Under the pieces are notes generated by a model, which saw nothing but the letters and a program-made list of their open reading frames with translations, was not told the origin of the DNA and made no database searches. Position numbers and translations under genes: made by a program. From the NCBI GenBank assembly GCA_900544025.1, contig UQTM01000097.1, positions 1 to 9,968 of the forward strand: 9,968 nucleotides of DNA, read 5' to 3'. The stretch comes from an uncultured Odoribacter sp. GTDB taxonomy: Bacteria > Bacteroidota > Bacteroidia > Bacteroidales > Marinifilaceae. The stretch's first letter is position 1, and each line of letters begins with the position of its first letter. Positions 7,984 through 9,968 of this stretch are shown one piece after another.

Positions 7984-9186
7984 TTACCTTCCCTTTTTTA
8001 TCACCAGCGTTTTATCCTTCCGGTCGATTTTGATTTTTCCGTTCTCTTCAAAAATATTCACGAAAGTCTCTATCGAGTTCATCCGGTTAAAATTACAACC
8101 GAACCGATATTCCTTTACTTCCGGATCGGCATACACCACCTCTATGCCATACCACCGCACCACCACTTTCATTAATTCTTCCAACGTCACGTCCTGAAAC
8201 CGGAACCAGCCATCCCGCCAAGCCGTGTAATACCTTACATCCACCTTTCTTACTTCTGCTGTCTTTTCTTCTTTACTGAAAACCAGCTGCTCGCTGGGTT
8301 TCAACACAGCCGACACACCATTTTCTTCGCTACTCACCCGAACGGCCCCTTCTACCAATGTGGTCATTACCGTGGGATCGTCGGCATAGGCCGACACATT
8401 GAATTTCGTTCCCAGCACCTGTACATCCACATATTTCGTTTCCACGATAAAAGGGCGGGTGCTGTCTTTAGCCACTTCCAAAAAAGCTTCTCCTTCCAGT
8501 TCTATTCGCCGTTCTCCCTTAGGAAAGACTACCGGGTAACGGACTTTCGACATTGAATTGAGGTAGATCACCGTCCCATCGCCCAACTTCAACTGAAACC
8601 CGGTTCCCTGAGGAATCTCGATTTCATTATAAGTCGTTTCCCCGCTTTTCTCTTTTTCCACTTCCACATAAGCCAACAAAAAACCGTTCTTATTCGCTAC
8701 CGCTCCGCCTGCCCCGACCTGTACCTCACCTTCGTTTTTCTCCAAATCGATCACGTTTCCGTTTTGTAATCTCAATATCACACCTTTATGTCCTTCGTTT
8801 CCCCGAATTTCCTGTGCAATTTCAACCACTTGTACCTCTTGTTTCCGCTCAGCCAGCCACCACCACATTCCCGAACCCAATGCAAGAATCATCACCGCTG
8901 CAACATATTTCCAGATAGGGCCGATTCGTCGTATCTCTTCCCGTTTCGGTAACTCTGTCACTATTCCCTGCTTTTCACAAATCTTCCGCCAAGCCTCCTC
9001 TTTATCGAAACGTGCCAGGCTCTCCCGGTCTTTTTTCAGATATTCATTATCCATCATTTTACTCAACAATCGGGCATTTTCTTCCGACCCCTGCCTCCAA
9101 TCCTCTATCTCCCGCTGTTGTTCGTCCGATGCCTCACCAGCTAACATCGACGAAATAGCTTTCGCCACATTAAACACCTTTTCCAT
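7984..9186 (-). CDS. FecR-like anti-sigma factor (FecR domain plus C-terminal DUF4974)
   Basis: This is a 400-residue single-span inner-membrane regulator that should hold the adjacent ECF sigma factor and release it on a signal from the SusC transducer. Residues 1-88 are a cytoplasmic, charged helical domain that would bind the sigma factor. One membrane span covers about 93-112 (KYVAAVMILALGSGMWWWLA). The periplasmic FecR domain spans about 185-300, with the typical 'EIEIPQGTGFQLKLGDGTVI', 'LNSMSKVRYPVVF', 'RRIELEGEAFLEVAKD', 'PFIVET' and 'VQVLGTKFNVSAY'. Residues about 327-398 form the DUF4974 C-terminal domain ('FRFQDVTLEELMKVVVRWYG'), the likely contact for the SusC STN domain. The length is normal. 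An AGGGG stretch at about 9206-9210 on the minus strand lies some 20 bases before the start, too far to be a clear ribosome site. Confidence 0.95.
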   Translation of the reverse strand: MEKVFNVAKAISSMLAGEASDEQQREIEDWRQGSEENARLLSKMMDNEYLKKDRESLARFDKEEAWRKICEKQGIVTELPKREEIRRIGPIWKYVAAVMILALGSGMWWWLAERKQEVQVVEIAQEIRGNEGHKGVILRLQNGNVIDLEKNEGEVQVGAGGAVANKNGFLLAYVEVEKEKSGETTYNEIEIPQGTGFQLKLGDGTVIYLNSMSKVRYPVVFPKGERRIELEGEAFLEVAKDSTRPFIVETKYVDVQVLGTKFNVSAYADDPTVMTTLVEGAVRVSSEENGVSAVLKPSEQLVFSKEEKTAEVRKVDVRYYTAWRDGWFRFQDVTLEELMKVVVRWYGIEVVYADPEVKEYRFGCNFNRMNSIETFVNIFEENGKIKIDRKDKTLVIKKGR

Positions 9187-9216
9187 ATAATTGATCTTAT
9201 CTTACCCCTATAACAC

Positions 9217-9255
9217 AAAAATCCGGTTTTATGGTACACACAAAACCGGATTTTT
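9217..9255 (-). terminator. Strong hairpin between sigma and anti-sigma genes (probable terminator or attenuator)
   Basis: The arms AAAAATCCGGTTTT (9217-9230) and AAAACCGGATTTTT (9242-9255) form a perfect 14-bp inverted repeat with an 11-base loop. In the direction of transcription the stem ends in a run of five T, and on the plus strand in seven T (9251-9257), so it has the form of a bidirectional intrinsic terminator, though the stem is AT-rich around a CCGG core. It lies about 41 bases past the sigma stop and 31 before the FecR start. A second, weaker AT-only hairpin (9252-9260 with 9267-9275) precedes it on the transcript and shares bases 9252-9255 with it, so the two cannot both form fully. 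Confidence 0.7.
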
Positions 9256-9295
9256 TTCAATTATTTTTGAAAAAAGATTTTATTTTAAATATAAA

Positions 9296-9853
9296 TCATT
9301 GATGTAAAACAAAATATAATAACAACAGGAAATAATAATAGTCTTTCAACAGGACTTTTAATTTTTTATAAGCGATTTTTTTCAGACGATGCACGGTAAA
9401 TTCCGTAATTCCCAATTCCAGGGCAATTTCACGATTCGTTTTTCCATCTATAGCCAGATAAATGATCCTACGGCTTTGTTCCGGCAAAGTATCGATGGCT
9501 GCATAAAACATTCGGAGACTTTCACGCTCTAAAACCGCATTCTCAAAATAGGCTTCTTTTTCCAACCGATAGAGAGTTTCTCCCTCCGGGATGAACTCCT
9601 TTTTATCCCGAATGATATTCAGGCAGGTATTCCGTACAGATGTATATAGGTAAGATTTAATCTTTAAATCGTTATCGAAATCGGCATGATGTTCCCAAAA
9701 CTTTACAAATACCTCCTGCACAACATCCGCAGCCAAAGCATCGTCTTTCAGAAATCTGGATGCAAACAAACATAATGCTTGATAAAATTCATCAAACAAT
9801 TCTTTATATACCAGCTTATCACCGGCTTTGATTTTTTGCACCCAAACGCTCAT
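9296..9853 (-). CDS. ECF-type RNA polymerase sigma factor (FecI-like, RpoE family)
   Basis: The 185-residue length is normal for a Bacteroidota ECF sigma factor. Region 2 covers about 9-80, with the helix 'DDALAADVVQEVFVKFWE' (37-54) that binds core polymerase and the segment 'IKSYLYTSVRNTCLNIIRDK' (65-84) that contacts the -10 element. Region 4 covers about 120-168: 'LPEQSRRIIYLAIDGKTNRE' then the helix-turn-helix 'IALELGITEFTVHRLKKIAY' that reads the -35 element. The protein ends in a very hydrophobic tail, YYYFLLLLYFVLHQ (172-185). It should be sequestered by the FecR-like protein encoded next and drive the SusC operon on release. The start at 9853 gives the usual N-terminus about 10 residues before region 2; I see no better upstream start. 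Confidence 0.96.
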   Translation of the reverse strand: MSVWVQKIKAGDKLVYKELFDEFYQALCLFASRFLKDDALAADVVQEVFVKFWEHHADFDNDLKIKSYLYTSVRNTCLNIIRDKKEFIPEGETLYRLEKEAYFENAVLERESLRMFYAAIDTLPEQSRRIIYLAIDGKTNREIALELGITEFTVHRLKKIAYKKLKVLLKDYYYFLLLLYFVLHQ

Positions 9854-9868
9854 ACTCTTTGCATAATC

Positions 9869-9922
9869 TTACGCAAAACTAACAAAATCCTAACAATATG
9901 CAACTAATAGAGTTTACGCAAA
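9869..9922 (-). repeat. Pair of 9-bp direct repeats bracketing the sigma promoter
   Basis: The sequence TTTGCGTAA on the minus strand (TTACGCAAA on the plus strand) occurs at 9869-9877 and again at 9914-9922, 45 bases apart. One copy overlaps the last bases of the predicted -7 element and the other lies just upstream of the -33 element. This geometry would suit a regulator binding both copies, but two 9-base copies in AT-rich DNA can also arise by chance. Confidence 0.4.
9874..9904 (-). promoter_or_regulatory. Putative Bacteroides-type -33/-7 promoter of the sigma gene
   Basis: On the minus strand, bases 9881-9874 read TAGTTTTG, a full match to the Bacteroides -7 consensus TA-N2-TTTG. Nineteen bases upstream, 9904-9901 read GTTG, three of four matches to the -33 TTTG. 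Transcription would begin around 9865-9869, giving a 5' leader of roughly 15 bases before the sigma start codon. This implies basal expression by the housekeeping sigma factor. A perfect 9-base direct repeat overlaps the -7 element and recurs upstream of the -33 element. Confidence 0.55.
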
Positions 9923-9968
9923 TGTTTGTTTTTTTCCCATTTATCAGCTATATGTTGATTTTTATATT

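Noticed and set aside
9914..9922. The TTTG within the upstream direct repeat as the -33 element of the sigma promoter
   Set aside because: With 19-21 base spacing the matching -7 positions read ATATTGTT or TATTGTTA, a poor fit. The TAGTTTTG/GTTG pair fits better.
1..9968. CRISPR arrays, tRNA or rRNA genes, insertion sequences, prophage, toxin-antitoxin pairs
   Set aside because: I saw no regularly spaced repeats, RNA gene structure, transposase, integrase or phage-type gene on either strand. Coding sequence fills nearly the whole window.

Overview
The window comes from a Bacteroidota genome, most likely a gut-type member of the order Bacteroidales. The evidence is a SusC/SusD outer-membrane pair, several lipoproteins with short Bacteroidota-style signal peptides, a FecI-like sigma factor with its FecR-like anti-sigma factor, AT-rich gaps without strong Shine-Dalgarno sites, and a promoter upstream of the sigma gene that fits the Bacteroides -33/-7 consensus. 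The long SusC with an N-terminal STN domain, directly behind a sigma/FecR pair, is a layout common in Butyricimonas/Odoribacter-like and Parabacteroides-like genomes. I cannot fix the genus from the sequence alone.

All complete genes are on the minus strand, so transcription runs from high to low coordinates. The order is: a promoter (about 9874-9904), an ECF sigma factor (9853-9296), a strong hairpin in the gap, a FecR-like anti-sigma factor with one membrane span (9186-7984), a 162-base leader with an inverted repeat, a SusC/RagA-type TonB-dependent transducer (7821-4360), a SusD/RagB lipoprotein (4348-2786), a fasciclin-domain lipoprotein (2741-2073), a DUF5007-like lipoprotein (2043-961), and an FN3/discoidin-type lipoprotein (916-53) that breaks off inside its last domain.

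The first three proteins form a cell-surface signalling circuit. Ligand binding at SusC/SusD should be passed from the periplasmic STN domain of SusC to the C-terminal domain of FecR, which frees the sigma factor to transcribe the surface operon. The five downstream products are all envelope proteins: one channel and four exported, probably lipid-anchored, binding or adhesion proteins. No enzyme gene lies inside the window, so the substrate cannot be read from it.

The left edge is abnormal. Bases 1 to about 70 read on the plus strand as a fragment resembling an amidohydrolase-type TIM-barrel protein. The minus-strand lipoprotein ends early at the same place. This looks like a breakpoint between two unrelated gene interiors, caused either by a genomic rearrangement or by a chimeric assembly. 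The rest of the window is a recognisable class of locus with an unassigned substrate. I saw no RNA genes, CRISPR array, insertion sequence or phage gene.
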